NCBI GenBank assembly: GCA_030824965.1
Contig: JAPJQV010000007.1
Location: 54,987-118,986, forward strand
Source: Micavibrio sp.
GTDB lineage: Bacteria; Pseudomonadota; Alphaproteobacteria; Micavibrionales; Micavibrionaceae
Length of the DNA: 64,000 nt
Direction: 5' to 3'
Below the pieces are notes generated by a model. That model worked only from the letters and a program-made list of their open reading frames with translations, was not told the origin of the DNA and ran no database searches. Position numbers and translations under genes: made by a program. Positions 42,692-50,726 of this stretch are shown piece by piece. Numbering within the stretch: the stretch's first letter is position 1; every line of letters starts with the position of its first letter.

Positions 42692-43458
42692 TAGATCACC
42701 TTCGCTTCTGTTTTTAATTTTGAAATAAGTTCATCGACGGATGCGACTTTTACACCGCCGCTGCGCTTGGCGGGTTCGTTGACCGATATAACTTTCAGGC
42801 GAGGAGATATTTCAACGCCTAAATCCTCAGGCTTAATATTTTCCAAAGGTTTTGATTTCGCTTTCATAATATTCGGAAGCGCGGCATAGCGCGGCTCGTT
42901 CAGGCGAAGATCGGTGGTTATAATACCGGGCAATTTAATTTCAACAGTCTCCAGGCCGCCATCAATCTCGCGTGTAACCTTGGCGGACGCTTCCCCGGCA
43001 ATCTCGACTTTGGATGCGAAAGTTGCTTGCGGCCAGCCCAGCATACCGGCCAGCATCTGGCCTGTCTGGTTGCTGTCGTCATCGATGGACTGCTTGCCCA
43101 TGATAATAAGGTTAGGCTGTTCTTTATCGACGATGGCTTTTAAAAGTTTGGCAACTGCCAAAGGTTCGACGCCGCCCAGATCGATCGGCTGGTCCGTCTG
43201 GACGAGAATGCCTCGATCCGCACCAATCGCCATGGCTGTGCGGCAAACATCTTGCGCTACCGCCGGGCCGATTGTGACCACAACAATTTCTTTCGCAATG
43301 CCTTTTTCTTTCAGGCGAACCGCTTCTTCGATGGCAATTTCATCGAACGGGTTCATCGACATTTTGACGTTGGCGAGTTCGACACCGCTATTGTCTGATT
43401 TAACGCGGATTTTGACGTTGTAATCAACGACGCGTTTGACGGGGACAAGTATTTTCAT
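42691..43458 (-). CDS. etfB: Electron transfer flavoprotein, beta subunit
   Basis: A 255-residue ETF beta subunit with MKILVPVKRVVDYNVKIRVK at the start, the AMP-binding region (GKQSIDDDSNQTGQMLAGML) and the recognition loop for dehydrogenase partners (LPNIMKAKSKPL). It is transcribed before etfA. It is preceded 25 bases upstream by the small twin-transmembrane gene, a common arrangement. Confidence 0.96.
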   Translation of the reverse strand: MKILVPVKRVVDYNVKIRVKSDNSGVELANVKMSMNPFDEIAIEEAVRLKEKGIAKEIVVVTIGPAVAQDVCRTAMAIGADRGILVQTDQPIDLGGVEPLAVAKLLKAIVDKEQPNLIIMGKQSIDDDSNQTGQMLAGMLGWPQATFASKVEIAGEASAKVTREIDGGLETVEIKLPGIITTDLRLNEPRYAALPNIMKAKSKPLENIKPEDLGVEISPRLKVISVNEPAKRSGGVKVASVDELISKLKTEAKVI

Positions 43459-43483
43459 TCTGCCTACCTTGTTTCCTAAAGCT

Positions 43484-43681
43484 TTATTTTTGAGAAAGGA
43501 TAAATGCGAGAGCGATCAATGCCAATGCCACGCCCTGGAGGATGACACGGGCCTGCATCAATCTGTTGCCGTATTTTTTATTGAATTCGCCGCCATGGAT
43601 AAATCCGGCGATGCCGATGGCCAGAACCGCTAAAACGCTGAGCATCGCAACTGCGATCATAATGGTAAGCATTGAATTCAT
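43484..43681 (-). CDS. Twin transmembrane / HIG1-like small protein
   Basis: A 65-residue protein with two membrane helices (about 5-27 and 46-62) separated by FIHGGEFNKKYGNRLMQARV. The conserved KYGNRLMQARV segment between two helices is the pattern of the HIG1-like/twin-transmembrane group, whose eukaryotic relatives bind respiratory complexes. In alphaproteobacteria it commonly sits directly before etfB, as here. A role in the respiratory chain is likely but unproven. Confidence 0.85.
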   Translation of the reverse strand: MNSMLTIMIAVAMLSVLAVLAIGIAGFIHGGEFNKKYGNRLMQARVILQGVALALIALAFILSQK

Positions 43682-43698
43682 GATACTAATGTAGGCGG

Positions 43699-44430
43699 TT
43701 AAAGTTTTTCTGCAACCAGAAAATAATTCACGTCCACATCATGCGGATGAATGGAAAATTCGTTTTTCAACGGATTGAACATCAAGCCTCTGACGTCCTT
43801 CAGGCATAAACCTGAATTTTCAGCCAGATCCGCCAATTCGGATGGTTTGACGAATTTATTCCATTGGTGCGTGCCGGCCGGAACCCAGCGCAGAATATAT
43901 TCAGCCGCGACGATGCCAAGCGCGTAGGATTTTGCCGTGCGGTTCAATGTCGAGAAGATAACAATCCCGCCTTTGCGGACGAGGTTTGAACATAACTGCA
44001 CGAAATCATCCGGTGACGAAGTATGTTCGATAATTTCCAAAGCCAGCACAACATCGAAACTCCGATTGCTCAAATCCTCTGCGGCGCCGCATATATATTT
44101 GATATCGAGATTTTCGGCTTTGGCATGGGTTTGGGCTGTTTCAATACCGACTGCGTCGGCGTCCAGTCCCGTGACGTTTGCGCCGATACGGGCAAGAGGT
44201 TCCGACACAAGTCCGCCGCCGCAGCCTATGTCGAGAATGGAGATATTTTTTAAAGCTTTGATTGGAGTGTTATCGAGACCGAAATGAGAAACGATCGTTT
44301 CACGCAAGAAACCTATCCGTGCCGGGTTCAGGCGATGGAGCGGTTTAAAAGGGCCGTCCGGGTTCCACCAGTCGGCGGAATCTTTTGAAAAATGGTTGAT
44401 TTCGTTTTTATCGAGGGTACTAAGCTTCAT
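43699..44430 (-). CDS. ubiG: Ubiquinone biosynthesis O-methyltransferase
   Basis: A 243-residue class I methyltransferase with the UbiG landmarks: DWWNPDGPFKPLHRLNPARIG, motif I ILDIGCGGGLVSEPLARIGA, DADAVGIETAQTHA and APAGTHQWNKFVKPSEL-like VPAGTHQWNKFV. It performs both O-methylations of ubiquinone synthesis. ATG 44430 is preferred to an in-frame TTG seven codons upstream. It diverges from lysC with about 75 bp between, the usual alphaproteobacterial order. Confidence 0.94.
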   Translation of the reverse strand: MKLSTLDKNEINHFSKDSADWWNPDGPFKPLHRLNPARIGFLRETIVSHFGLDNTPIKALKNISILDIGCGGGLVSEPLARIGANVTGLDADAVGIETAQTHAKAENLDIKYICGAAEDLSNRSFDVVLALEIIEHTSSPDDFVQLCSNLVRKGGIVIFSTLNRTAKSYALGIVAAEYILRWVPAGTHQWNKFVKPSELADLAENSGLCLKDVRGLMFNPLKNEFSIHPHDVDVNYFLVAEKL

Positions 44431-44504
44431 GTCGGCAATAGTAATGGTCAAAGCTGATAAAAGCTATAGTCATAAGCAAAATCGTCGGTTAAAGTACGCC
44501 CGAT

Positions 44505-45743
44505 ATGTCAAGAATCGTTGTCAAATTCGGCGGCACTTCCGTCGCCAATCCCGAAAGAATTGAAAAAGCCGCCATGAAAGTAGCGGCGGAAGTCAAACGC
44601 GGCCATCAAGTTGCGGTCGTCGTGTCGGCCATGGCAGGAATGACGAACCAGTTGATAGAGTACTGTAAACAGATCACGCCGGATTACGATGAATCCGAAC
44701 ACGATGCCGTTGTCGCTGCCGGAGAGCAGATTGTTGCCGGACTGATGGCGATGGCGCTGCGCAAGCATGGCGTTACCGCCAGATCGTTTCAAGGGTGGCA
44801 GGTGCCGATCCTTTGCGATTTCAATCATAAAAAAGCCCGCATCATCGATATACCGACGGCGAATATCGAAGCGGAATTCGCTATGGGCAGCATGCCTGTG
44901 ATCGCAGGATTTCAGGGTGTGACGACGGATAACGATATTACAACTCTTGGCCGGGGCGGATCGGATACGACCGCGGTGGCAATCGCCGCCGCGCTTAAAG
45001 CGGACCGCTGCGATATATATACAGATGTCGACGGCGTTTATACGACCGATCCCCGTGTCGTGCCGCTGGCCCATAAAATCGATCGTATTTCTTATGAGGA
45101 AATGCTGGAGCTTGCCTCGCTCGGCGCGAAAGTGCTCCATACCCGCTCGGTCGAGCTTGCGATGGCAAAGCAGGTGCCGGTGCAGGTTTTGTCCAGTTTC
45201 GATGACGCAATCGGCAGCGATCTGCCGGGCACTCTAGTGACGAAGGAAGAAGATATCGTGGAACAGATGATCGTAAACGGGGTTGCTTTTACCCGCAATG
45301 AAGCAAAGGTAACAATGCGCAACGTGGCGGATGTCCCGGGCGTTGCAGCCAATATTTTCGGGCCGCTTGCGGATGCCGGACTGAATGTCGATATGATCGT
45401 CCAGAATATTTCTTCCGATGGCAAAAGCACCGACATGACTTTTACGGTCACGCGCGAGGATCTGCAGAAAGCTATCGATATATTGAAAAAAATTCCGGCA
45501 CTGAACGGGATAGAGATTGAATCCGATGACAAGGTCGCAAAGCTTTCCGTAGTGGGGATCGGCATGAGATCGCATTCCGGCGTTGCGCAAAAAATGTTCA
45601 AGGCATTGGCAGAGAAAAATATCAATATTCTCGTTATTACAACCTCCGAAATAAAGGTCAGTGTTCTGGTCTCGGATGAGTATGTCGAACTGGGCGTTCG
45701 GGCGCTGCACACGGCCTTTGATCTGGATGCGAAAGCGGCTTAA
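44505..45743 (+). CDS. lysC: Aspartate kinase
   Basis: A 412-residue aspartokinase: N-terminal kinase domain with VVKFGGTSVANPERI, the TTLGRGGSDTTAVAIA loop and DVDGVYTTDPR, followed by two C-terminal ACT domains (from about residue 265) that bind lysine and threonine as feedback inhibitors. It commits aspartate to lysine, threonine and methionine; lysA elsewhere in the window is the last step of the lysine branch. No lysine riboswitch is visible in the short upstream region. Five bases separate it from the RodZ-like gene. Confidence 0.97.
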   Translation: MSRIVVKFGGTSVANPERIEKAAMKVAAEVKRGHQVAVVVSAMAGMTNQLIEYCKQITPDYDESEHDAVVAAGEQIVAGLMAMALRKHGVTARSFQGWQVPILCDFNHKKARIIDIPTANIEAEFAMGSMPVIAGFQGVTTDNDITTLGRGGSDTTAVAIAAALKADRCDIYTDVDGVYTTDPRVVPLAHKIDRISYEEMLELASLGAKVLHTRSVELAMAKQVPVQVLSSFDDAIGSDLPGTLVTKEEDIVEQMIVNGVAFTRNEAKVTMRNVADVPGVAANIFGPLADAGLNVDMIVQNISSDGKSTDMTFTVTREDLQKAIDILKKIPALNGIEIESDDKVAKLSVVGIGMRSHSGVAQKMFKALAEKNINILVITTSEIKVSVLVSDEYVELGVRALHTAFDLDAKAA

Positions 45744-45748
45744 GGCTG

Positions 45749-46546
45749 ATGAGTGAAAGCGTTGAAAATAATACCAGTCTTCCTGTGGGAGAAATTCTGC
45801 GGCGTGTTCGCTTTCAGTATAATCTAACGCTGGCTCAGGCTGAACAGGATACGCGCATTAAATCAGTGTATCTGGAAGCGCTTGAGGTGAGTGACTTTGA
45901 ACGGTTGCCCGGGAAAGTTTATGTAACTGGTTTCGTTAAAGTTTACTCTGATTACCTCGGACTCGATTCCGAAAAGATGGTTCAGCTTTTAAAGAAGCAA
46001 ACGGGGCATCAGGTCCAAAAGCCTGCGCAAATCTTTCCCGTCGCCACTGAAGACCAGAAAGTCCCAAGCCTGAAAGTCGGCTTGATATCGCTGGCATTGC
46101 TTGTCCTGATAATATTGGTCTGGAAATTAAATACGCCGGGTCTAAAAAATGACGATATTCCGGCAGTTCCTGAAGAATTGACGCGGCAGCTGACGGCGCC
46201 GCAAAAGCCGGAAGAAACTGTCAAGGCCGAAGAGGTAGCCGAATCTCCTGTTCAAAAACCGCATCCTGTCGTTTTAAAAGCCGTGCAGGACGTTTGGCTT
46301 GAGATACGCGATGGCGCGGGCCAGCCGATTTTTTCCCGCGTTCTGAAAAGTGGTGAGGAATACTGGGTTCCGGAAGAAGCCCAAGGATATAAAATGACGA
46401 CGGGCAATGCCGGAGGTCTGGAAATGGCCGTCGAAGGTACGGCTTTTCCAGCCATGGGCCGGAAAGGAGAAGTCCGGCGGAATATCTCGCTCAATCCGGC
46501 TGATTTAAAAGCTCAATTCGCCGCGGCTTTGCCATCGCAAAATTAA
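45749..46546 (+). CDS. RodZ-like HTH/DUF4115 membrane protein
   Basis: A 265-residue protein. Residues 10-75 are an HTH_25 domain (VGEILRRVRFQYNLTLAQAE, and later YVTGFVKVYSDYLGLD). A single membrane helix lies at about 110-128 (VGLISLALLVLIILVWKL). After a Pro/Glu-rich linker there is a C-terminal DUF4115 domain (VQDVWLEIRDGAGQPIFSRV). This layout is that of RodZ, which links MreB to the membrane in rod-shaped cells. It lies between lysC and ispG; alphaproteobacteria and others often place it before ispG. Confidence 0.9.
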   Translation: MSESVENNTSLPVGEILRRVRFQYNLTLAQAEQDTRIKSVYLEALEVSDFERLPGKVYVTGFVKVYSDYLGLDSEKMVQLLKKQTGHQVQKPAQIFPVATEDQKVPSLKVGLISLALLVLIILVWKLNTPGLKNDDIPAVPEELTRQLTAPQKPEETVKAEEVAESPVQKPHPVVLKAVQDVWLEIRDGAGQPIFSRVLKSGEEYWVPEEAQGYKMTTGNAGGLEMAVEGTAFPAMGRKGEVRRNISLNPADLKAQFAAALPSQN

Positions 46547-46627
46547 TATCGCAAAGCTAAAGGGGCTAATGTCTTTTTTATATTATTTATATTGAAAACC
46601 TTCCTTAAAACCCTCTATTAACCTGTC

Positions 46628-47767
46628 ATGGTATCCGATCACAACTCCGTTCGCCCGTGGCGCATGATTACCCGCAGGGCTTCCCGTAAAATCTGGGTTG
46701 GCAATGTCCCTGTCGGCGGCGATGCGCCGATCACAGTCCAGTCGATGACCAATACCTTGACCCATGACGTCGAAGCGACGATTGCGCAAGTGCGTGCGCT
46801 CGAAATTGCGGGCGCGGATATCGTGCGGATTTCCTGTCCCGACGAAGAATCCTCTGCTGCGCTAAAACAGATCGTGCCGGAAGTAACCGTACCTATCGTC
46901 GCCGATATTCATTTTCATTATAAGCGCGCGATTGAAGCCGCCCAAAACGGCGCGGCCTGTCTTCGCATCAATCCGGGTAATATCGGGTCAGAAGCCAAGG
47001 TCAAAGAAGTCATACAGGCGGCGAAAGATCATAATTGCTCCATTCGTATCGGCGTCAATGCCGGATCGCTGGAACGAGACCTGCTGGAAAAATATGGCGA
47101 GCCTTGCCCGGATGCGATGGTCGAGAGCGCTCAGCGTCATATCAAAATTCTCGAAGATCACGATTTTTATAATTTCAAAATTTCCTGTAAAGCCTCCGAT
47201 GTTTTCATGGCAACGGCGGCGTATCAACAACTCGCCGATGTCTGCGATTATCCCATTCATTTAGGTATTACCGAAGCGGGCGGCTTGCGATCGGGCACGA
47301 TCAAAAGCGCCATCGGGATGGGCAATCTCCTATGGGCCGGAATTGGCGATACGATCCGCGTGTCGCTTTCCGCCGATCCGGTCGAAGAAATAAAAGTCGG
47401 GTTCGATATTTTAAAATCGCTCGGCCTGCGTCATCGCGGCGTCAATGTCATTTCATGCCCGTCCTGTGCGCGTCAGCAATTTCAGGTAATCGATACGGTC
47501 GCGGAGCTTGAACAACGCATTGCGCATATTACGACACCTATGACGGTTTCTATTATCGGTTGCGTCGTCAACGGACCCGGTGAAGCTTTAATGACCGATA
47601 TCGGTTTAACCGGCGGCGGGCAGGACAACCACCAGATTTATATCGGCGGCAACAAGGCGCACCGTTTCCACGCAGGCGATAAATCCATCGTAGATCATAT
47701 CGTGGCATTGATCGAAGAAAAAGCGGCGCAAATACAGTCGGCATCGCTTAACGAGGCAGCAGAGTAA
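46628..47767 (+). CDS. ispG: 4-Hydroxy-3-methylbut-2-enyl diphosphate synthase
   Basis: A 379-residue enzyme of the MEP isoprenoid pathway. The N-terminal TIM barrel begins with VPVGGDAPITVQSMTNT. The C-terminal 4Fe-4S site uses C277, C280 (SCPSCARQQF) and C312, with Glu 319 as the fourth ligand (GCVVNGPGEA). It supplies precursors for ubiquinone side chains and undecaprenyl phosphate. The stop overlaps the prfA start by one base (TAATG). Confidence 0.97.
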   Translation: MVSDHNSVRPWRMITRRASRKIWVGNVPVGGDAPITVQSMTNTLTHDVEATIAQVRALEIAGADIVRISCPDEESSAALKQIVPEVTVPIVADIHFHYKRAIEAAQNGAACLRINPGNIGSEAKVKEVIQAAKDHNCSIRIGVNAGSLERDLLEKYGEPCPDAMVESAQRHIKILEDHDFYNFKISCKASDVFMATAAYQQLADVCDYPIHLGITEAGGLRSGTIKSAIGMGNLLWAGIGDTIRVSLSADPVEEIKVGFDILKSLGLRHRGVNVISCPSCARQQFQVIDTVAELEQRIAHITTPMTVSIIGCVVNGPGEALMTDIGLTGGGQDNHQIYIGGNKAHRFHAGDKSIVDHIVALIEEKAAQIQSASLNEAAE

Positions 47768-48831
47768 TGTCCGATCTCCTTCCCAAACTGGCGCCCGTCG
47801 AGGCGCGATATGAAGAACTTTCCGCGCTTTTGGCCGAAGGCGCGTCCGGTGACGCTTACGTCAAAATGATGCGCGAATATGCATCGCTCGGCCCGGTGAT
47901 GGAAACCATCAATAATTACAAGGCTGCAATCAACCAGTTTAAACAAGCCGAAGCTTTGATGTCCGATCCTGAAATGAAGGAACTGGCTCAAGAAGAGTAT
48001 TATGATTTAAAGGAACAGCTTCCTGCGCTTGAGCATCAGTTAAAACTCGCGCTCATTCCAAAAGACACCGATGACGCCAAAAACGCCATTCTCGAAATTC
48101 GCGCCGGAACGGGTGGGGACGAGGCGGCGCTGTTTGCGGGCGATCTGCTTGGCATGTATCACGGCTATGCCCAGCAGATGGGCTGGAAATTTGTTATAGC
48201 GGAATCCGCCGAGAGCGATCTGGGTGGGTACAAAGAGGTCATCGTCGAAGTTTCGGGTTCGGATGTTTTCTCCAAACTGAAATTTGAATCCGGCGTTCAC
48301 CGCGTTCAGCGCGTGCCTGCAACGGAAACGCAAGGCCGCGTCCATACATCAGCGGCGACCGTCGCCGTGATGCCTGAAGCCGAAGAAGTCGATATCGTTT
48401 TGAACGATAAAGATTTGAAATTCGACGTCTTCCGCTCGCAAGGCTCGGGTGGGCAATCGGTTAATACGACTGACTCTGCCGTGCGCGTGACGCACATCCC
48501 GACAGGGATCGCGATCGCCATTCAGGAAGAAAAATCACAGCACAAGAACAAAGCCCGCGCGATTTCGCTCCTTAAAACCAAGCTCTACGATCTGGAACGC
48601 CAAAAACTGGATCAAGAACGCGCCGCCGACCGTAAATCCCAAGTCGGCTCCGGCGACCGCTCCGAGCGCATCCGTACCTACAACTTCCCGCAAGGCCGCG
48701 TGAGCGATCACCGCATCAACCTGACCGTCTACAATATCGAGAACGTCATGACAGGCAAGGCGCTGGATGAAATCGTCGACGCGCTGGTCACGCACGATCA
48801 GGCGGAACGGTTGGCTACTCTCAACCTGTGA
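47767..48831 (+). CDS. prfA: Peptide chain release factor 1
   Basis: A 354-residue class I release factor. The stop-codon recognition tripeptide PAT is at 184-186 (QRVPATETQG), which identifies RF1 (UAA/UAG), and the catalytic GGQ is at 228-230 (GSGGQSVNTT). Length is slightly shorter than the usual 360 residues. The GTGA overlap with prmC keeps the modification enzyme coupled to its substrate. Confidence 0.98.
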   Translation: MSDLLPKLAPVEARYEELSALLAEGASGDAYVKMMREYASLGPVMETINNYKAAINQFKQAEALMSDPEMKELAQEEYYDLKEQLPALEHQLKLALIPKDTDDAKNAILEIRAGTGGDEAALFAGDLLGMYHGYAQQMGWKFVIAESAESDLGGYKEVIVEVSGSDVFSKLKFESGVHRVQRVPATETQGRVHTSAATVAVMPEAEEVDIVLNDKDLKFDVFRSQGSGGQSVNTTDSAVRVTHIPTGIAIAIQEEKSQHKNKARAISLLKTKLYDLERQKLDQERAADRKSQVGSGDRSERIRTYNFPQGRVSDHRINLTVYNIENVMTGKALDEIVDALVTHDQAERLATLNL

Positions 48832-49661
48832 TTTACCAAAACCTCAAAACCCGCTTGAAATCATCCGGTATCGACCTCCCTGAACTCGAAGCCCGCATTT
48901 TGCTGCGCGAGTTTGCGAATATCACCGATGCCGATATCCTGACGGGTAATATTCCTGACTTCGATCAAGCCAAACTGAACGAAGCTGTAACCCGCCGTAT
49001 CAATGGCGAGCCGATGGGCCGTATTCTCGGTTATCGTGAATTCTATGGCCGGAAATTTTATCTGTCGCCGGCAACATTAGAGCCGCGCCCCGATACTGAA
49101 ACGTTGATTGAAGCGGTACTTAAAGAAAACAAAAAGCCGAAAAGGATTCTCGACCTTGGTACGGGGACGGGCTGCATCCTCCTGACGCTTCTAAACGAAA
49201 TTCCAGATGCGACAGGAGTCGGAGTCGATCTCTCCCAAGAAGCTTGCGAAACCGCGATGCGGAATGCGAAAGAGCAAGGCGTGGACAACCGCGTGTCGTT
49301 TATCCAAAGCGATTGGCTGGAAAATGTCGAAGGACTATTCGATCTGATTGTGTCGAATCCGCCTTACATTACGAGCGAGGATGTAGAGAATCTCGAGTCG
49401 AATGTAAAAGATTTCGACCCGCGTCTTGCTTTGGACGGCGGAAAAGACGGTCTGGAGCCGTACAGGAATCTGTTAGGGAATCTAAAAAATGTTCTTGCGG
49501 AGGATGGGCTTATTTTCTTTGAGCTTGGCAAAGGCCAAGTGCCCGACATCAAGGAAATCGCTGTGGCACATGGCGCGACTCTGCACGAGACCTATAGAGA
49601 TCTCGGCGGTATCGAAAGAGTAGTCAAAATCTCATTTGGGGATAAATTAGAAAAGCCTTGA
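48828..49661 (+). CDS. prmC: Release-factor glutamine methyltransferase
   Basis: A 277-residue N5-glutamine methyltransferase that modifies the GGQ glutamine of release factors. Motif I is ILDLGTGTGCILLTLL and the catalytic motif is NPPY at 177-180. The helical N-terminal domain that binds the release factor is present. The start is GTG inside the prfA stop (GTGA). Confidence 0.97.
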   Translation: MIYQNLKTRLKSSGIDLPELEARILLREFANITDADILTGNIPDFDQAKLNEAVTRRINGEPMGRILGYREFYGRKFYLSPATLEPRPDTETLIEAVLKENKKPKRILDLGTGTGCILLTLLNEIPDATGVGVDLSQEACETAMRNAKEQGVDNRVSFIQSDWLENVEGLFDLIVSNPPYITSEDVENLESNVKDFDPRLALDGGKDGLEPYRNLLGNLKNVLAEDGLIFFELGKGQVPDIKEIAVAHGATLHETYRDLGGIERVVKISFGDKLEKP

Positions 49662-49871
49662 CGGGTGGCTTGCGCTTTGGCGGTCGGTCGGCCAATGTCG
49701 CATCAGGCTGTTGTTAACCAGTTCAACACAAGATGTTGCGGTGCAGTCAGGTTCAAAAAGCTACAGGCGGTAGTCCTTCTGATTCAAAGGACTTTGCAAC
49801 TTATCCACATCTCGGGTAAGCTGTGTCTATGTTTGACCGAATCAAAGGAAAGACAGGTATAGGAGAAGCAC
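49662..49871. other. 210-bp spacer between prmC and the DUF4167 gene
   Basis: No convincing gene is seen. A perfect 7-bp inverted repeat (AGTCCTT/AAGGACT) with an eight-base loop lies at 49772-49793 without a following T-run. A 65-codon open frame spans most of the spacer but has no ribosome binding site or family likeness. A leader, small RNA or promoter region are all possible. Confidence 0.4.
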
Positions 49872-50315
49872 ATGAGACATAATTCACAAGCCCGTCGTAT
49901 GCGGGGCGGACGCAGCAACAATAACCATAATCATGGACAAAACGGTCAGCGCCGTGGTTTCCAGAACAAGAACCGTGTATTCGACAGCAACGGGCCGGAT
50001 GTTCGCATCCGTGGTACTGCTTTCCAAATCGTTGAAAAATACGCGACTTTGGCCAAAGACGCTCACGCGACTGGCGACTGGGTTCTGGCTGAAAGCTATT
50101 TGCAACATGCCGAACACTATCAGCGCATGATCTCCGAATGGGGTGTCGATGAAGCGCAGGAACAAAATAATATCACCGATGAAGAAACTTCGGGCTTCGA
50201 TCGCTTCGCGGTCGTTCCGGGTGCCGGGCCGCAACCCTCCGTCAAGCCGCAGGAAGATCTTGGTCTGCCATCGAGCATTCTCGGCGCGCCGAGAACTGAA
50301 ATGGCTGAAGCTTAA
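49872..50315 (+). CDS. DUF4167 domain protein
   Basis: A 147-residue protein with a very basic, Asn/Arg/His-rich N-terminus (RRMRGGRSNNNHNHGQNGQR) and a compact helical segment at about 45-95 (GTAFQIVEKYATLAKDAHAT, SYLQHAEHYQRM). This matches the alphaproteobacterial DUF4167 family, which is regularly found after prfA and prmC. The basic, disordered tail suggests RNA or ribosome binding, but no function has been established. It is followed by a strong terminator. Confidence 0.9.
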   Translation: MRHNSQARRMRGGRSNNNHNHGQNGQRRGFQNKNRVFDSNGPDVRIRGTAFQIVEKYATLAKDAHATGDWVLAESYLQHAEHYQRMISEWGVDEAQEQNNITDEETSGFDRFAVVPGAGPQPSVKPQEDLGLPSSILGAPRTEMAEA

Positions 50316-50332
50316 GGCTTAAAAAATAATTC

Positions 50333-50365
50333 AAAAAGGTCGCCTTTAATCGGGCGGCCTTTTTT
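50333..50365. terminator. Bidirectional rho-independent terminator
   Basis: AAAAAGGTCGCC pairs with GGGCGGCCTTTTT (one G-T pair) around a short loop. It lies between the DUF4167 gene and a convergent small gene whose stop codon touches the T-run. Confidence 0.85.
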
Positions 50366-50663
50366 ATTGATCCAGTTCAAGATTCTTCCCGTAGCGTCGC
50401 TCCAGCAGCACACCGACAATCACGCGTTTATAATATTCGCGCTGGTTTGGCGGGGGATGGCCCGCCCCATGCATCCATTGCTCGACCAGACGTCTGTTGG
50501 CGTTTATCCGTTGGAAATCAAGATCGCTAAAACCTGCCTGACGGGATAGCTGTATAAAGCGATACCATCTCTTCTCTCCGCTTTGTCCGGCAAGGTTGAA
50601 TTCCCGCAAGAGATTCAATCTGGCATCCGCCATGTCGACAAGCGAACCGCGTTCTATATTCAT
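50364..50663 (-). CDS. Hypothetical small protein
   Basis: A 99-residue soluble protein I cannot place in a family. It is helical and charged, with conserved-looking segments GEKRWYRFIQLSRQAGFSD and QWMHGAGHPPPNQREYYKRV. The composition and the QWMHG segment suggest a nucleic-acid or protein-binding helical domain, but this is a guess. ATG 50663 is chosen because AGGGG lies five bases upstream; an ATG nine codons further upstream exists. It is divergent from clpB and its start overlaps the clpB promoter region. Confidence 0.65.
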   Translation of the reverse strand: MNIERGSLVDMADARLNLLREFNLAGQSGEKRWYRFIQLSRQAGFSDLDFQRINANRRLVEQWMHGAGHPPPNQREYYKRVIVGVLLERRYGKNLELDQ

Positions 50664-50674
50664 AGGAACCCCTG

Positions 50675-50703
50675 TTGGCGAATTTTTCAAATCGTCCTAT
50701 AAT
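50675..50703 (+). promoter_or_regulatory. Predicted promoter of clpB
   Basis: TTGGCG (50675-50680) and TATAAT (50698-50703) are 17 bases apart, with the start codon 23 bases after the -10. An RpoH-type match (CTTG, then CCTATnT-like) is only partial, so heat-shock control cannot be claimed. Confidence 0.55.
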
Positions 50704-50726
50704 TATTCTTATAAGGATTAAAACAC

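Noticed and set aside
44452..44504. Possible lysine riboswitch before lysC
   Set aside because: The spacer is only about 50-75 bases and lacks the conserved multi-helix core.
49665..49862. A 65-codon open frame in the prmC-DUF4167 spacer
   Set aside because: No ribosome binding site, no recognisable domain, and composition unlike the neighbouring genes; more likely non-coding leader.
50671..50705. Heat-shock (RpoH) promoter for clpB
   Set aside because: The -35 element does not fit the CTTG-type consensus well; only an ordinary promoter is claimed.
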